Positions 48,911 through 57,962 of a stretch of DNA of 64,000 bases are shown in pieces (the stretch's first letter is position 1; each line of letters begins with the position of its first letter). The notes beneath the pieces are model-generated. The model saw nothing but the letters and a program-made list of their open reading frames with translations, did not search any database and was not told the origin of the DNA. The stretch is from NCBI RefSeq assembly GCF_003053725.1, contig NZ_QAYC01000012.1, forward strand, positions 1 to 64,000. The letters run 5' to 3'. The stretch is from Rhodovulum kholense. Its GTDB lineage: Bacteria; Pseudomonadota; Alphaproteobacteria; Rhodobacterales; Rhodobacteraceae. The position numbers were made by a program, and so were the translations under genes.

Positions 48911-49714
48911 TCAGAAATAGGTGGCGACGGCGGCGTCGAGCGCGTCGCGCATGTCGGGATCGTCGGTGATCGGGCGCACCAGCGCCATGCGGCAGGCGGC
49001 GGGCGCCTCGATCCCGCGCGCCATCAGCGAGCCGGCATGGATTAGCATCCGGGTGGAAATCCCTTCGTCCAGCCCGTGGCCCTTGAGGTTGCGGGCGCGT
49101 TCGGCGATCGAGACCAGCTTGCCCGCCTCCGTCGCATCGATGCCCGCCTCATGGGTGACGATCTCGACCTCGGTCGCATGCTCGGGATAGCTGAAATCGA
49201 GCGCGCCGAAGCGCTGCTTGGTGGACTGTTTCAGGTCCTTCATCAGGCTCTGATAGCCGGGGTTATACGAGATCACGAGGTGGAAATCCTCATGCGCGCG
49301 CAAGATTTCCCCTTTCTTTTCAAGGGGCAGGGCGCGACGGTTGTCGGTCAGCGGGTGGATGACGACGGTCGTGTCCTGACGCGCCTCGACGATCTCGTCG
49401 AGATAGCAGATCGCGCCATGCCGCGCGGCGAAGGCCAGCGGCCCGTCCTGCCAGCGCGTGCCCTCGGCATCCAGCAGGAACCGGCCGACGATGTCGGACG
49501 CGGTCATGTCCTCGTTGCAGGCGACGGTGACCAGAGGCTTGCCCAACCGCCAGGCCATGTGCTCGACAAAGCGGGTCTTGCCGCAGCCGGTCGGGCCTTT
49601 CAGCATCACCGGCATCTTTGCCGCATAGGCGGCCTCGTAAAGCGCGACCTCGTCGGCGACGGGCCGGTAATAGGGTTCCTCCGCGACGCGGTACTGGTCG
49701 AGCATATCCGTCAT
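48911..49714 (-). CDS. cbbQ: RuBisCO activase AAA+ ATPase CbbQ
   Basis: A 267-residue MoxR-type AAA+ ATPase. Walker A LKGPTGCGKTRF (about 37), Walker B AICYLDEIVEAR (about 103) and the arginine finger region YNPGYQSLMKDLK agree with CbbQ/NorQ. The sequence near the N-terminus, EEPYYRPVADEVALYEAAY, is typical of CbbQ. It forms hexamers with CbbO that remove sugar phosphates from RuBisCO. The gene is separated from cbbS by 91 bp with a hairpin, so it may be expressed at a lower level than the RuBisCO genes. Confidence 0.95.
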   Translation of the reverse strand: MTDMLDQYRVAEEPYYRPVADEVALYEAAYAAKMPVMLKGPTGCGKTRFVEHMAWRLGKPLVTVACNEDMTASDIVGRFLLDAEGTRWQDGPLAFAARHGAICYLDEIVEARQDTTVVIHPLTDNRRALPLEKKGEILRAHEDFHLVISYNPGYQSLMKDLKQSTKQRFGALDFSYPEHATEVEIVTHEAGIDATEAGKLVSIAERARNLKGHGLDEGISTRMLIHAGSLMARGIEAPAACRMALVRPITDDPDMRDALDAAVATYF

Positions 49715-49750
49715 GGTCCGTCCTCCCCCGGGAGTGCGTTCGCAGGTTCG

Positions 49751-49774
49751 GACCGCGCCCTTCGGGGCACGGTC
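49751..49774 (-). terminator. Hairpin between cbbS and cbbQ
   Basis: On the minus strand GACCGTGCCC and GGGCGCGGTC form a 10-bp stem (one G-U) with a CGAA tetraloop. No T-run follows on the transcribed strand. It is probably a partial terminator or a stabilising 3' end for the abundant cbbLS message, leaving less for cbbQ and cbbO. Confidence 0.65.
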
Positions 49775-49805
49775 TTTCGGTCTTCTGTCTTGGGTCCGGA
49801 TCCGG

Positions 49806-50162
49806 TCAGACCGGGGTGCCGCGATAGACCACCATGTTGGCGCCCTGGCTCTGGGTGTAGTTGTTGTAGCCGATCAGCCGGACATGGTTGTCGGGGTTCG
49901 CGTCATGGCAGGCCTTCAGTTCCGCCAGGATCGCGTCGACATCGGTTTCCCCGAACATCGGCAGCTTCCACATGTACCAGTAGTTGGACTTGGCGAATTG
50001 CGGCTCGGTATGTTCGATGGCCGGGTTCCAGCCATGTTTCACGATCCATTCCACCTGTTTGCGGATCTGCGCGTCATCCATCTCGGGCAGGTAGGAAAAG
50101 GTGCCCATCCGGCGGCTCGCGGGGTCCGACAGCCGCGAGGTGTAGTCCTGAACCTTGCTCAT
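49806..50162 (-). CDS. cbbS: RuBisCO small subunit, form IA
   Basis: A 118-residue small chain. The family stretches [27 protein letters not shown] at the start, [23 protein letters not shown] in the middle and [16 protein letters not shown] near the end identify it. Four copies cap each end of the L8 core. The length is that of proteobacterial form IA, which lack the longer C-terminal hairpin of form IC/ID. It lies 21 bp after cbbL. Confidence 0.98.
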   Translation of the reverse strand: MSKVQDYTSRLSDPASRRMGTFSYLPEMDDAQIRKQVEWIVKHGWNPAIEHTEPQFAKSNYWYMWKLPMFGETDVDAILAELKACHDANPDNHVRLIGYNNYTQSQGANMVVYRGTPV

Positions 50163-50183
50163 TCTCTTTCTCCCTCCGGGCGC

Positions 50184-51602
50184 TCAGCGGTGCTGGGTGT
50201 CGAGCTTGTCGACGGTGTCGAATTCGAACTTGATCTCTTTCCAGGTCTCCATCGCGACCTTCAGCTCGGGGCTGTGCTTCGCGGCATTCTGCAGGATCTC
50301 CTTGCCCTCCTTCTCCAGCTCGCGGCCCTCGTTGCGGGCCTGCACGCAGGCCTCGAGCGCGACCCGGTTGGCTGCGGCACCGGCCGCATTGCCCCAGGGG
50401 TGGCCGAGCGTCCCGCCGCCGAATTGCAGCACCGAGTCATTGCCGAAGATCGAGACCAGCGCCGGCATGTGCCAGACATGGATGCCGCCCGAGGCGACCG
50501 GGAAGACCCCCGGCATCGCGCCCCAGTCCTGATCGAAGAAGATCCCGCGCGACCGGTCCTCCTTGATATGGCGGTCGCGCAGAAGGTCGATCCAGCCCAG
50601 CGTCGCCTCGCGGTCGCCTTCGAGCTTGCCCACGACAGTGCCCGAATGCAGGTGATCGCCGCCCAGAAGGCGCAGCAGTTTCGCCAGAACCCGGAAGTTG
50701 ATACCGTGATTGGGGTTGCGGTCCAGCACCGCGTGCATGGCGCGGTGGACGTGCAGCAAGAGCCCGTTGTCCCGGCACCATTTCGACAGCGAGTTATGCG
50801 CGGCCCAGCCCAGCGTCAGGTAATCCGACATGATGATCGGGGTCTTCAGCTCCTTGGCGAATTCGGCGCGCTTGTAGACCTCTTCCATGGTGGGCGCGGT
50901 CACGTTCATGTAGTGGCCCTTGCGCTCGCCCGTCTCGGCCTCGGCCTTGTCGATGGCCTCCTGGCAGAACAGGAACCGGTCGCGCCAGCGCATGAAGGGC
51001 TGGCTGTTGACGTTCTCGTCGTCCTTGGTGAAATCGAGGCCGCCCCGTAGGCATTCATAGACCGCGCGGCCATAGTTCTTGGCCGAGAGTCCCAGCTTGG
51101 GCTTGATGGTGCAGCCCAGCAGCGGCCGGCCATACTTGTCCATCTTGTCGCGCTCAACCTGGATGCCATGGGGCGGGCCGAAGCAGGTGGCGACGAACCA
51201 CAGCGGGAAGCGCACATCCTCCAGCCTCAGCGAGCGCACCGCCTTGAAGCCGAAGACGTTGCCCACGATCGAGGTGAAGACGTTGACGACCGAGCCTTCC
51301 TCGAACAGGTCCATCGGGTAGGCGATGAAGGCATAGAAGGCGTCGTCGCTGCCCGGCACGTCCTCGATCGCGTAGGCGCGGCCCTTGTAATAGTCGAGAT
51401 CGGTCAGAAGATCGGTCCAGACCGTGGTCCAAGTCCCGGTCGAGCTTTCGGCGGCGACGGCGGCCGCGGCTTCCTCGCGCGACACACCGGGCTGCGGGAT
51501 CACCTTGAAGACGGCGAGGATGTCGCTGTCCTTCAGCGTGTAGTCGGGTTCCCAATAGGTCGACCGGTATTCCTTGACACCGGCGTCATAGGTCTTGGCC
51601 AT
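50184..51602 (-). CDS. cbbL: RuBisCO large subunit, form IA
   Basis: A 472-residue large chain. The catalytic Lys in [12 protein letters not shown] (about 175), the carbamylated Lys and acidic metal ligands in DFTKDDEN (about 200), the HVHRAMHAV histidine (about 295) and loop 6 [11 protein letters not shown] (about 330) are all intact, so it is an active CO2-fixing enzyme. The CbbQO genes behind it are typical of the IAq type, not carboxysomal IAc; no carboxysome genes occur here. ATG at 51602 ([12 protein letters not shown]); GGAGG precedes it. Divergent cbbR 114 bp away. Confidence 0.98.
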   Translation of the reverse strand: MAKTYDAGVKEYRSTYWEPDYTLKDSDILAVFKVIPQPGVSREEAAAAVAAESSTGTWTTVWTDLLTDLDYYKGRAYAIEDVPGSDDAFYAFIAYPMDLFEEGSVVNVFTSIVGNVFGFKAVRSLRLEDVRFPLWFVATCFGPPHGIQVERDKMDKYGRPLLGCTIKPKLGLSAKNYGRAVYECLRGGLDFTKDDENVNSQPFMRWRDRFLFCQEAIDKAEAETGERKGHYMNVTAPTMEEVYKRAEFAKELKTPIIMSDYLTLGWAAHNSLSKWCRDNGLLLHVHRAMHAVLDRNPNHGINFRVLAKLLRLLGGDHLHSGTVVGKLEGDREATLGWIDLLRDRHIKEDRSRGIFFDQDWGAMPGVFPVASGGIHVWHMPALVSIFGNDSVLQFGGGTLGHPWGNAAGAAANRVALEACVQARNEGRELEKEGKEILQNAAKHSPELKVAMETWKEIKFEFDTVDKLDTQHR

Positions 51603-51673
51603 CTGTCCTCCTCCGCGGTTCATGGCGGGCCGTTTTTGGCTCGGGGGGACTATGAGCGCTTGAATGCCTCTAT

Positions 51674-51689
51674 AAAACTGAATAGTTTT
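51674..51689. promoter_or_regulatory. AT-rich palindrome in the cbbL-cbbR control region
   Basis: AAAACT-GAAT-AGTTTT, a perfect 6-bp inverted repeat, lies 28 bp before the cbbR start and 72 bp before the cbbL start, in the middle of an AT-rich 114-bp gap. LysR-type CbbR proteins bind AT-rich T-N11-A repeats in this location. It is the best candidate for the CbbR recognition site and overlaps the likely cbbR promoter, allowing autorepression. Confidence 0.6.
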
Positions 51690-51716
51690 TAGGTTGATAA
51701 TAGGGAATTGCCTAGT

Positions 51717-52661
51717 ATGCGGATCAGCCTGCGGCAATTGTCGGTGTTCCTGTCGGTGGCCCGGCACCAAAGCTATACCCGCGCGGCCGAAGAGCTGAAC
51801 CTGACCCAGCCCGCTGTCTTTACCCAGGTCAAGCAGCTGGAAGACAGCCTGGGCGTCACGCTTCTGGACCGAATCGGCAAGCGGATGCAGCCGACAGATG
51901 CGGGGCGCGTGGTGGTCGAGGGCGCGCGCGAGACGCTGGACGCGGTCGGGCGGATGGAGATGCGGCTGGCCGACATGCGCGGCCTGCGCGAGGGGCGGCT
52001 GACGCTGGCCATCGTCTCGACCGCGCAATATTTCCTGCCGCGCCTGCTGGGCCAGTTCTGCGACGCCAATCCCGGCATCGAGGTGGCGCTGACGGTCACC
52101 AACCGGCAGGCGGTGCTGGCCCGGCTCGCCGCCAGCGAGGACGATCTGTGCATTCTCGGCACGCCGCCCGAGGGGCTCGACGTGGTGGCGCGCGCCATTG
52201 CCGACAACCCGCTGGTGCTGATCGCGCGGCCCGATCACCCCCTGGCGGGCGAGGTCAACATCCCGCCCGAACGGGTCGCGCGCGAGCCGTTCCTGTTGCG
52301 CGAACGCGGGTCGGGCACGCGGCTGACGGTCGAGCGCTTCTTCCGGGCGCGGGGGCTGACGCTGCCGATGCGGATGGAACTGGGGTCCAACGAGGCGATC
52401 AAGCAGGCGGTGATCGGCGGGCTCGGCCTCGGCGCCCTGTCGCGCGACACGCTGGCGTTGGAAGGCACGACCGGGGCGCTGAAGGTGCTGGATGTCGCGG
52501 GCTTTCCGCTTTTGCGGCAATGGCAGGTCGCCTATCCGCGCGGCAAGCATCTGTCGGTGGTGGCGCAGGCGTTTCTCGACCATCTGGTCGCCCATGCCCG
52601 GCAGGCGGTCGAGGCGGGGCCGACCATAGCGCGCATTGCGAAAGAGGCCGCACAGGAGTAA
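51717..52661 (+). CDS. cbbR: LysR-type regulator of the Calvin-cycle operon, CbbR
   Basis: A 314-residue LysR regulator. The N-terminal winged helix (about 1-62: [40 protein letters not shown]) is followed by a two-lobe sensing domain. CbbR responds to Calvin-cycle metabolites such as RuBP and NADPH and activates cbb genes. Its position, divergent from cbbL, supports the name. The ATG at 51717 fits the domain start; a TTG 9 bp upstream is possible. Confidence 0.9.
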   Translation: MRISLRQLSVFLSVARHQSYTRAAEELNLTQPAVFTQVKQLEDSLGVTLLDRIGKRMQPTDAGRVVVEGARETLDAVGRMEMRLADMRGLREGRLTLAIVSTAQYFLPRLLGQFCDANPGIEVALTVTNRQAVLARLAASEDDLCILGTPPEGLDVVARAIADNPLVLIARPDHPLAGEVNIPPERVAREPFLLRERGSGTRLTVERFFRARGLTLPMRMELGSNEAIKQAVIGGLGLGALSRDTLALEGTTGALKVLDVAGFPLLRQWQVAYPRGKHLSVVAQAFLDHLVAHARQAVEAGPTIARIAKEAAQE

Positions 52662-52706
52662 CCCTTCGTAAAAGGCCGGGGCGGGGGTCCGGCCGCAAGG
52701 GAAAGG

Positions 52707-53021
52707 ATGTCAGGGATGATGCAGGTCTTCGCCTTGTATCTTGGCTTTTCGCTGGTGGTGCTGCTGGGCGCCGCAGAGCTTGAACGCCGCGCCATCGTCG
52801 CCCGGAGGCTGGGTCCGAACGGCCGGGCGATGCTGATCGCGCTGGTGGTCTCGGCCGTGTCGGCGCTGTTCGTCGTGGTCGCCGCCGTGTTTTCGGGTGG
52901 CTGGATCTTCATGCTGCACGTGCTGGGCGGCGCGATCCTCTATCACGCGCTGATGGGCATTTTCCTCGTTCACGGGCTGCAGGAGGTCTCGGCCCGGGTC
53001 GCGGGCCACAGCATGTCCTGA
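52707..53021 (+). CDS. Small integral membrane protein of unknown function
   Basis: A 104-residue protein with three predicted membrane helices (about 7-22, 43-65, 68-92). The loops are short; one Arg-rich stretch ([11 protein letters not shown]) would face the cytoplasm. No family recognised. GGAAAGGAT is upstream. It lies 45 bp after cbbR in the same direction and may be co-transcribed with it. On the other side it is convergent with mipZ, 17 bp away. Confidence 0.7.
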   Translation: MSGMMQVFALYLGFSLVVLLGAAELERRAIVARRLGPNGRAMLIALVVSAVSALFVVVAAVFSGGWIFMLHVLGGAILYHALMGIFLVHGLQEVSARVAGHSMS

Positions 53022-53038
53022 GCCGGGCCGGGCGGTCG

Positions 53039-53854
53039 TCAGGCGACCGGCTCGACCTCGGGCAGTTTCAGGGCGGCCATCAGGTCGCGCAGCTCCTGCC
53101 GGGCGGCCACGTTCGAGATGTTCAGCGTGGTGACTCCGGTATCCTTGAGATCGAGCAGCGTCAGCCCGTTCGGGAACAGCTCGCGGAAGATCACCCGTTC
53201 GGAAAAGCCCGGCGCCACGCGGAACCCGATCCGGCGCGAGAGATTGTCGAGCGCCTTGCCCATCTTGCGCTTGTTGTGCATCTGCTGGGCGCCCAGCCGG
53301 TTGCGCAGCACCACCCAATCGATGGGTTTCAGCCCGGCCTGCGCGCGCATCTGCCGGGCGTTCCAGACCATTTCCGAATAGATCGAGGGGCCGAGGATCT
53401 TGCCGGTCGCGCCGTCGTGCCGCGCCAGCAGGTCGAAGTCGATGAAGCTGTCATTGAGCGGCGTGATCAGCGTGTCGGCCAGCGTATGCGCGACCTGACT
53501 CAGCCGGGTATGCGAGCCGGGACAGTCGATCAGGATGAAGTCCTTTTCGCGTTCCAGCTCGGCGATGGCGGTCGAAAGCCGCCGGTCGTGGACGTTTTCG
53601 CTTTCGTCCAGGGTCGCCGCGTCGATCTCGGGCAGCTCGCGGAAATCGGGCGAGGGCAGATCGACGCCGTTCTGGGCCAGATAGGCGCTGCGGTTGTCGA
53701 AGAAGCGGCCCAGCGAGCGCTGCCGCACGTCGAGATCGAGCGCGCCGACCCGGAAGCCCTGGCGCGCCAGGGCCGTCGCCACATGCATCGACACGGTGGA
53801 TTTTCCCGCGCCGCCCTTTTCGTTGCCGACGACGATGATATGCGCCACTGCCAA
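53039..53854 (-). CDS. mipZ: Division-plane positioning ATPase MipZ
   Basis: A 271-residue ParA-family ATPase. The deviant Walker A KGGAGKSTVSMH (about 13), ALDLDVRQRSLGRFFDNR (about 39) and ILIDCPGSHTRLSQ (about 106) are present. The alphaproteobacterial MipZ signature is strong, in particular DLDVRQRSL and the DFDLLA stretch. MipZ dimers bind DNA near ParB at the cell poles and block FtsZ there, so the division ring forms at mid-cell. Single gene, as usual; no parA/parB beside it. Confidence 0.92.
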   Translation of the reverse strand: MAVAHIIVVGNEKGGAGKSTVSMHVATALARQGFRVGALDLDVRQRSLGRFFDNRSAYLAQNGVDLPSPDFRELPEIDAATLDESENVHDRRLSTAIAELEREKDFILIDCPGSHTRLSQVAHTLADTLITPLNDSFIDFDLLARHDGATGKILGPSIYSEMVWNARQMRAQAGLKPIDWVVLRNRLGAQQMHNKRKMGKALDNLSRRIGFRVAPGFSERVIFRELFPNGLTLLDLKDTGVTTLNISNVAARQELRDLMAALKLPEVEPVA

Positions 53855-53953
53855 CCTCGCTTCCTGACCGGTCCCTCCCCGGAAAGACCTGTGCTCACTT
53901 TAGGGTGAGGGGGGAGGGATTGGAAGCGGCTGCGGGTCCGTTCCGGGCCGTCG

Positions 53954-54355
53954 TCAGGCGGCGTTGCGGCGAAACGACTCGGTCAGGATCTCGTCCTGCC
54001 AGGCCGCGATCTCGGCGTTCATCCGGTCGGAAATGTCGCGCAGCTCGACGCCCAGAACCCGCTCGGCCGATCCGATCCGGCGTTCGTTCACCAGCTGCAG
54101 GATGCGGGCGGCGCAGGCGTGGAACGCGGAATGGGTCCGGGTGATCTCTTGCACGCGCGGCGTGGCGCGCATGGCCGGGTCGAGCCCGGGGCCTGCCAGC
54201 AGCCGGGTCAGGTCGCAGCCGGTATCGCAGGCGATCTCCTGCGGCGTGGTCCAGGCATGGCCGGTCAGAACCGCGTGGCGCAGGCGCCCCTTGAGCAAAA
54301 GATGGGATTGAATGGCGTTGTCGAGGAAACCGACCATCGAGCGCGAAATGGGCAT
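53954..54355 (-). CDS. Stand-alone CZB (chemoreceptor zinc-binding) domain protein
   Basis: A 133-residue protein that seems to consist of a CZB domain only. The 3His/1Cys zinc ligands can be placed: His18 (IQSHLLLKGRL), Cys47 (TGCDLTRLL), His75 and His79 (RTHSAFHAC). CZB domains usually sit at the end of chemoreceptors or diguanylate cyclases and sense zinc or hypochlorite. Stand-alone forms exist and function poorly known. An AT-rich 80 bp upstream should hold its promoter. Confidence 0.75.
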   Translation of the reverse strand: MPISRSMVGFLDNAIQSHLLLKGRLRHAVLTGHAWTTPQEIACDTGCDLTRLLAGPGLDPAMRATPRVQEITRTHSAFHACAARILQLVNERRIGSAERVLGVELRDISDRMNAEIAAWQDEILTESFRRNAA

Positions 54356-54577
54356 GACGGGAACCTTATCAATGTGAATAAACTTTTACGGGTACAATCA
54401 GCACCGCAAAAATGGCGCAAATGCGGCGGTTCTGGGGCAAAAGACGGGAATCTGGCCTTGCTGTGGCGCTGGCAAGGCAGAGCTATAATTAATCAAAAGC
54501 GAAGAGTGGCTTGTTGGTCGCCAAACGAAAACGCCGCCCCGAAGGGCGGCGCTTGGCATCGTGCGAAGGGGCTGGGC
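54356..54577. other. AT-rich gap with the rpmE terminator
   Basis: 222 bp. Its left part (54356-54500) is AT-rich and should hold the promoter of the CZB gene; a TTGTAC/TATTCA pair on the minus strand is possible but weak. The right part holds the rpmE terminator. Confidence 0.45.
54526..54551 (-). terminator. Rho-independent terminator after rpmE
   Basis: CGCCGCCC (54532-54539) pairs with GGGCGGCG (54544-54551) around a CGAA loop (TTCG on the transcribed strand). On the minus strand the stem is followed by TTTTCGTTT, so it stops rpmE transcription. Confidence 0.88.
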
Positions 54578-54799
54578 TCAGAAGCCGAGGCCTTCGTATT
54601 TCTTCTTGAACTTCGACACGCGGCCGCCGGTATCCATCAGACGCGAGCTGCCGCCGGTCCAGGCCGGGTGCACGCTGGGGTCGATGTCGAGCGACAGGGT
54701 GTCGCCTTCCTTGCCATAGGTCGATTTCATCTGGACCACGGTGCCGTCGGTCAGCTTGACGTCGATGGCATGGTAATCGGGGTGGATGTCCTTGCGCAT
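54578..54799 (-). CDS. rpmE: 50S ribosomal protein L31
   Basis: A 73-residue L31 of the longer alphaproteobacterial type. [19 protein letters not shown] at the start and [20 protein letters not shown] in the middle are family signatures. The CxxC zinc pair found in some L31 is missing, so this is the zinc-free C-minus form. It lies 11 bp after rplS and probably shares its transcript. C-minus L31 genes are often regulated by zinc elsewhere; no Zur box is seen here. Confidence 0.97.
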   Translation of the reverse strand: MRKDIHPDYHAIDVKLTDGTVVQMKSTYGKEGDTLSLDIDPSVHPAWTGGSSRLMDTGGRVSKFKKKYEGLGF

Positions 54800-54810
54800 G
54801 GGCCTGTTCC

Positions 54811-55188
54811 TTATTCCGCGGACTTGGGCTTGTAGTTCGAGACCTCGGCGATCCGGGCCGATTTGCCCCGACGCGAGCGCAGGTAGTAAAGCTTGGCCCG
54901 GCGGACGCGGCCGCGGCGAACGACCTCGATCGAGTCGATATTGGTCGAGAAGAGGGGGAACACCCGTTCCACGCCCTCGCCGAAGGAGATCTTGCGCACG
55001 GTGAACGATCCGGCAATGCCCTTGCCGTTCTTGCGCGAGATGCAGACGCCTTCGTAGTTCTGCACACGGGTGCGGGTGCCCTCGGTCACCTTGTAGCCCA
55101 CCCGGATGGTGTCGCCCGGCTTGAAGTCGGGAATGGTCTTGCCGAGCGCGGCGATCTGCTCGGCCTCCAGTTGCGCGATCAGGTCCAT
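54811..55188 (-). CDS. rplS: 50S ribosomal protein L19
   Basis: A 125-residue L19: [44 protein letters not shown] and [22 protein letters not shown] are family stretches. It sits at the 30S-50S interface. ATG at 55188 gives the normal length. The trmD gene lies 290 bp upstream, so rplS probably has its own promoter in that gap in addition to read-through. Confidence 0.97.
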   Translation of the reverse strand: MDLIAQLEAEQIAALGKTIPDFKPGDTIRVGYKVTEGTRTRVQNYEGVCISRKNGKGIAGSFTVRKISFGEGVERVFPLFSTNIDSIEVVRRGRVRRAKLYYLRSRRGKSARIAEVSNYKPKSAE

Positions 55189-55478
55189 CGCATGTCTCCG
55201 GTTTCGCTCGCGGTTTTGGTCCGCGAAGTTTTCTTGCCGCCTCAGAGCTCTGTGCCTTCGTCCGGGTCCGCCTTCGTCCCATTCGGGGGCGCCCGCCAGA
55301 GTTTCAGGTTGCGTTTCCTGTTCGATGATCCTTTCCCCGGCCCGGGCCGTGCCGAAGAAGCACGAGGCCAAAAAGAAAGGGTCCGGCCGACTCGCGAAAG
55401 CCCCGGACGGGCGGTGTATAGACAAGGCGGGGGCTGCAATCAAGCCGTTTGGCGCCTTGTTCTCAAGGCGCGCGCGGT
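55189..55478. other. Leader between trmD and rplS, with weak hairpin
   Basis: 290 bp with no convincing gene. Next to the trmD stop, CGCCTTG-TTCT-CAAGGCG (55453-55470) makes a 7-bp hairpin without a T-run, perhaps a weak terminator. The rest is likely the promoter and 5' untranslated region of rplS-rpmE; L19 leaders are sometimes autoregulated, but I see no recognisable ribosomal-protein binding motif. Confidence 0.45.
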
Positions 55479-56282
55479 CTAGTCGGGCTTGCGGCGATAG
55501 GCCGCCCAAAGGTCGGGGCGCCGGGCCTCGGTCAGCCGCTCGGCCATGTCGCGGCGCCAGCGCTCGACCGCGCCGTGATTGCCCGACAGCAGCACCTCGG
55601 GAATCGGGCGGCCGCGCCACTCGGCGGGGCGGGTATAGTGCGGATGTTCCAGAAGCCCGGCCGAATGGCTTTCGTCCTCGGTCGAGGCGGCATTGCCCAG
55701 CACGCCCGGCAAAAGGCGCACGGTCGCGTCGATCAGCGCCTCGGCCGCGATCTCGCCCCCCGTGAGGACGAAATCGCCCAGCGAGACCTCTTCGACCGCG
55801 TATTCCTCCAGCACCCGCTCGTCGACGCCCTCGAACCGGCCGCAAAGAAGGGTCAGCCCCTCGGCCGCGGCAAACCGGCGGGCGGTGGCCTGCGTGAAGG
55901 GCGCGCCCCGGGGCGACAGATAGACGACCGGCCAGCGGGCGCGGTCGGGCGGCGTGCCGATGGCCGCCTGATCGAGCGCCTTCGCCACCACGTCGGCGCG
56001 CAGCACCATCCCGGCGCCGCCGCCCGCGGGCGTGTCGTCGACATTGCGGTGCTTGCCCTCGCCGAAGGGGCGCAGGTCGATGGGCTCGAGCGCCCAGAGC
56101 CCCTGATCGAGCGCCTTGCCGGTCAGCGACAGGCCGAGAATGCCGGGAAAGGCCTCGGGGAAAAGCGTGATGACGCGGGCGGTCCAGGCGCCCCTGAGGC
56201 GCGGGCGTTCGGCCATCAGGTCGCGGGGCTTGAGGCTGGCCGACACCGACAGCCGCCCATGGGATCTGGCATTCTCCGTCAT
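55479..56282 (-). CDS. trmD: tRNA (guanine37-N1)-methyltransferase TrmD
   Basis: A 267-residue SPOUT methyltransferase with the trefoil knot: [45 protein letters not shown] and [13 protein letters not shown]. It adds m1G37 to tRNAs and prevents +1 frameshifts. The first 30 residues are not in the family core, so the true start may be at the Met at residue 23 (MAERPRLRG). The gene follows the rpsP-bluB-rimM group, with one small gene between them. Confidence 0.96.
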   Translation of the reverse strand: MTENARSHGRLSVSASLKPRDLMAERPRLRGAWTARVITLFPEAFPGILGLSLTGKALDQGLWALEPIDLRPFGEGKHRNVDDTPAGGGAGMVLRADVVAKALDQAAIGTPPDRARWPVVYLSPRGAPFTQATARRFAAAEGLTLLCGRFEGVDERVLEEYAVEEVSLGDFVLTGGEIAAEALIDATVRLLPGVLGNAASTEDESHSAGLLEHPHYTRPAEWRGRPIPEVLLSGNHGAVERWRRDMAERLTEARRPDLWAAYRRKPD

Positions 56283-56321
56283 GGGCGGGTCTCTAGCGGG
56301 TTTTCCGGGGCGGCGGAAGGC

Positions 56322-56681
56322 TCAGCCTTTGGCGCCGGGTTTCATGCCCACGGCCAGCGCACCGGCGCAGCCGATGCCCGAGACGATCACGGGCACCAGA
56401 AGGGGCAGGGCAAGGATGCTGCCGCCGAAGGGCCAGGCCAGGCCGAGGCCGATCAGGAAGGCGAGGTTCGCCCAGATCACCTGGTTGACGACGATCATCG
56501 GCAGCGCCTTGGTCAGGGTCTTGCCCTCGGCGGCGCGTTTGGCCTTGGCAGCCGGGTCGAAGACGGTCGCGACGACCGCGAAGGCGGCGATCACGAGGAT
56601 GACCCAGGCATCGATCCCGGCAGTGCCGCCGAGAAAGGCGCCGAACAGGATCACGGCGTAGAAGATCTGGGGCAGGTTCAT
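56322..56681 (-). CDS. Small membrane protein between trmD and rimM
   Basis: A 119-residue protein with about four predicted membrane helices (residues 3-20, 22-40, 62-82 and 88-110), and a cytosolic loop DPAAKAKRAAEGKTLTK. No family recognised with certainty. Most bacteria have no gene here: rimM is usually followed directly by trmD. ATG at 56681 is used; in-frame sequence further up is not protein-like. Confidence 0.7.
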   Translation of the reverse strand: MNLPQIFYAVILFGAFLGGTAGIDAWVILVIAAFAVVATVFDPAAKAKRAAEGKTLTKALPMIVVNQVIWANLAFLIGLGLAWPFGGSILALPLLVPVIVSGIGCAGALAVGMKPGAKG

Positions 56682-56795
56682 GGGCTTGACGCTCCTTGTG
56701 GTCGGATATGGGTCGCGGGCAGGGGAACACCCGATCGGGCGGAACCGCAATGAGGCGCCCCGCCGCAATTCGCGCGGCGTGCGCCGGTCATCGCC

Positions 56796-57305
56796 TCAGA
56801 CCTCGAAGAGCCCGTCGGGCGGGTCGACCACCATGCGCCCGGCCTCGAGATCGACGGTGGGCACGACGGCGTTGGTGAAGGGCACCAGCACGGCCGCCTT
56901 GAGGTCCGGGCCGCGCACCTCGATCAGGTCGCCCGCGCCATGGTCGAAAACCGCATGGACAGTGCCCAGCACCTTGCCGCCCGGATCGACCACGGTCAGC
57001 CCGATCAGGTCGGCATGATAGAATTCGTCATCGGGCAGCGAGGGCAGCCGGTCGCGGTCGGCGTAGAGCCGCAGGCCCTTCAGCGCATCGGCCTCTTCCT
57101 TGGTGGCGACACCCGTCAGGCGGGCGGCAAAGCCCTCCTTGACCGCGCGGGTGATCTCCAGATCGAAGCTTCGCGCGCCGTCCTCGGAATAGAGCGGCGC
57201 GTACTCGGCAATGGCGGCGGGATCGGCGCAGAAGCTTTTCAGCCGCACCTCGCCCCGGACCCCGAAGGACCCGGAAATCGCCCCGACGCAGACCCTGTCG
57301 GTCAT
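56796..57305 (-). CDS. rimM: 16S rRNA processing protein RimM
   Basis: A 169-residue RimM with the N-terminal RimM domain ([19 protein letters not shown]) and the PRC-barrel ([37 protein letters not shown]). It binds S19 and matures the 30S head. The gene lies 3 bp after bluB, so both are one transcript. Confidence 0.96.
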   Translation of the reverse strand: MTDRVCVGAISGSFGVRGEVRLKSFCADPAAIAEYAPLYSEDGARSFDLEITRAVKEGFAARLTGVATKEEADALKGLRLYADRDRLPSLPDDEFYHADLIGLTVVDPGGKVLGTVHAVFDHGAGDLIEVRGPDLKAAVLVPFTNAVVPTVDLEAGRMVVDPPDGLFEV

Positions 57306-57308
57306 GTC

Positions 57309-57959
57309 CTAACGCTCCTCGACGATCAGGCCGGCGGCCCGGCTTTCCCAGCCGGCCTCTTCCAGCTCGGGGCTGTCGCGTTCGACCTCGGGCCAGCCGA
57401 GGCAAAGATAGGCGACGAGGCTCCAGCCCTCGGGCGCGCCCAGATCGCGGGCCAGCCGGTCGGGGTCGAGCACCGACACCCAGCCAAGCCCCAGCCCCTC
57501 GGCCCGGACGGCAAGCCAGAACATGGAAATCGCGGCAACCACCGAATAGCGCCGCATCTCGGGCATGGTGGCCGCGCCAAGGCCTGCGCCCTGCGCGGTG
57601 GCCTCGTCGCAGAAGACCGCAAGCTGGACCGGCGCGCGGTCCATGCCCGACAGTTTCAACCGCGGGTAAAGCGCGGCCTTCTCGCCCTCATAGCCCTTGA
57701 GGGCCGCGGCATTCGCGTCCTCGAAATTGGCCCGCGCGGCGGCGCGGGCGGCCGGGCTTTCGACCCGGATCAGCCGCCAGGGTTCCGACAGGCCCACCGA
57801 GGGGGCCAGCCGGAATGCCGAAAGGCAGCGGTCGAGCAGCTCGGGCGCGACCGGATCGGTGCGGAAATGGCGCACGTCGCGCCGCCACCGCATCAGCTCG
57901 AAAAGCTCGTCGCGGAAGGCGGGCGCGAACCGGTCGGCCCGGGCTGTCCCGAAGGCCAT
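57309..57959 (-). CDS. bluB: 5,6-dimethylbenzimidazole synthase BluB
   Basis: A 216-residue nitroreductase-like flavoenzyme that cuts FMNH2 to the lower ligand of vitamin B12. RWRRDVRHF at the N-terminus, APSVGLSEPWRLIRVES, and LGLGWVSVLDPDRLARDLGAP are BluB signatures. Asp32 and Ser-type catalytic residues cannot be checked in detail here. Its position, 3 bp from both rpsP and rimM, inside a ribosomal operon is notable: other cobalamin genes are not seen in the window. Confidence 0.9.
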   Translation of the reverse strand: MAFGTARADRFAPAFRDELFELMRWRRDVRHFRTDPVAPELLDRCLSAFRLAPSVGLSEPWRLIRVESPAARAAARANFEDANAAALKGYEGEKAALYPRLKLSGMDRAPVQLAVFCDEATAQGAGLGAATMPEMRRYSVVAAISMFWLAVRAEGLGLGWVSVLDPDRLARDLGAPEGWSLVAYLCLGWPEVERDSPELEEAGWESRAAGLIVEER

Positions 57960-57962
57960 GGC

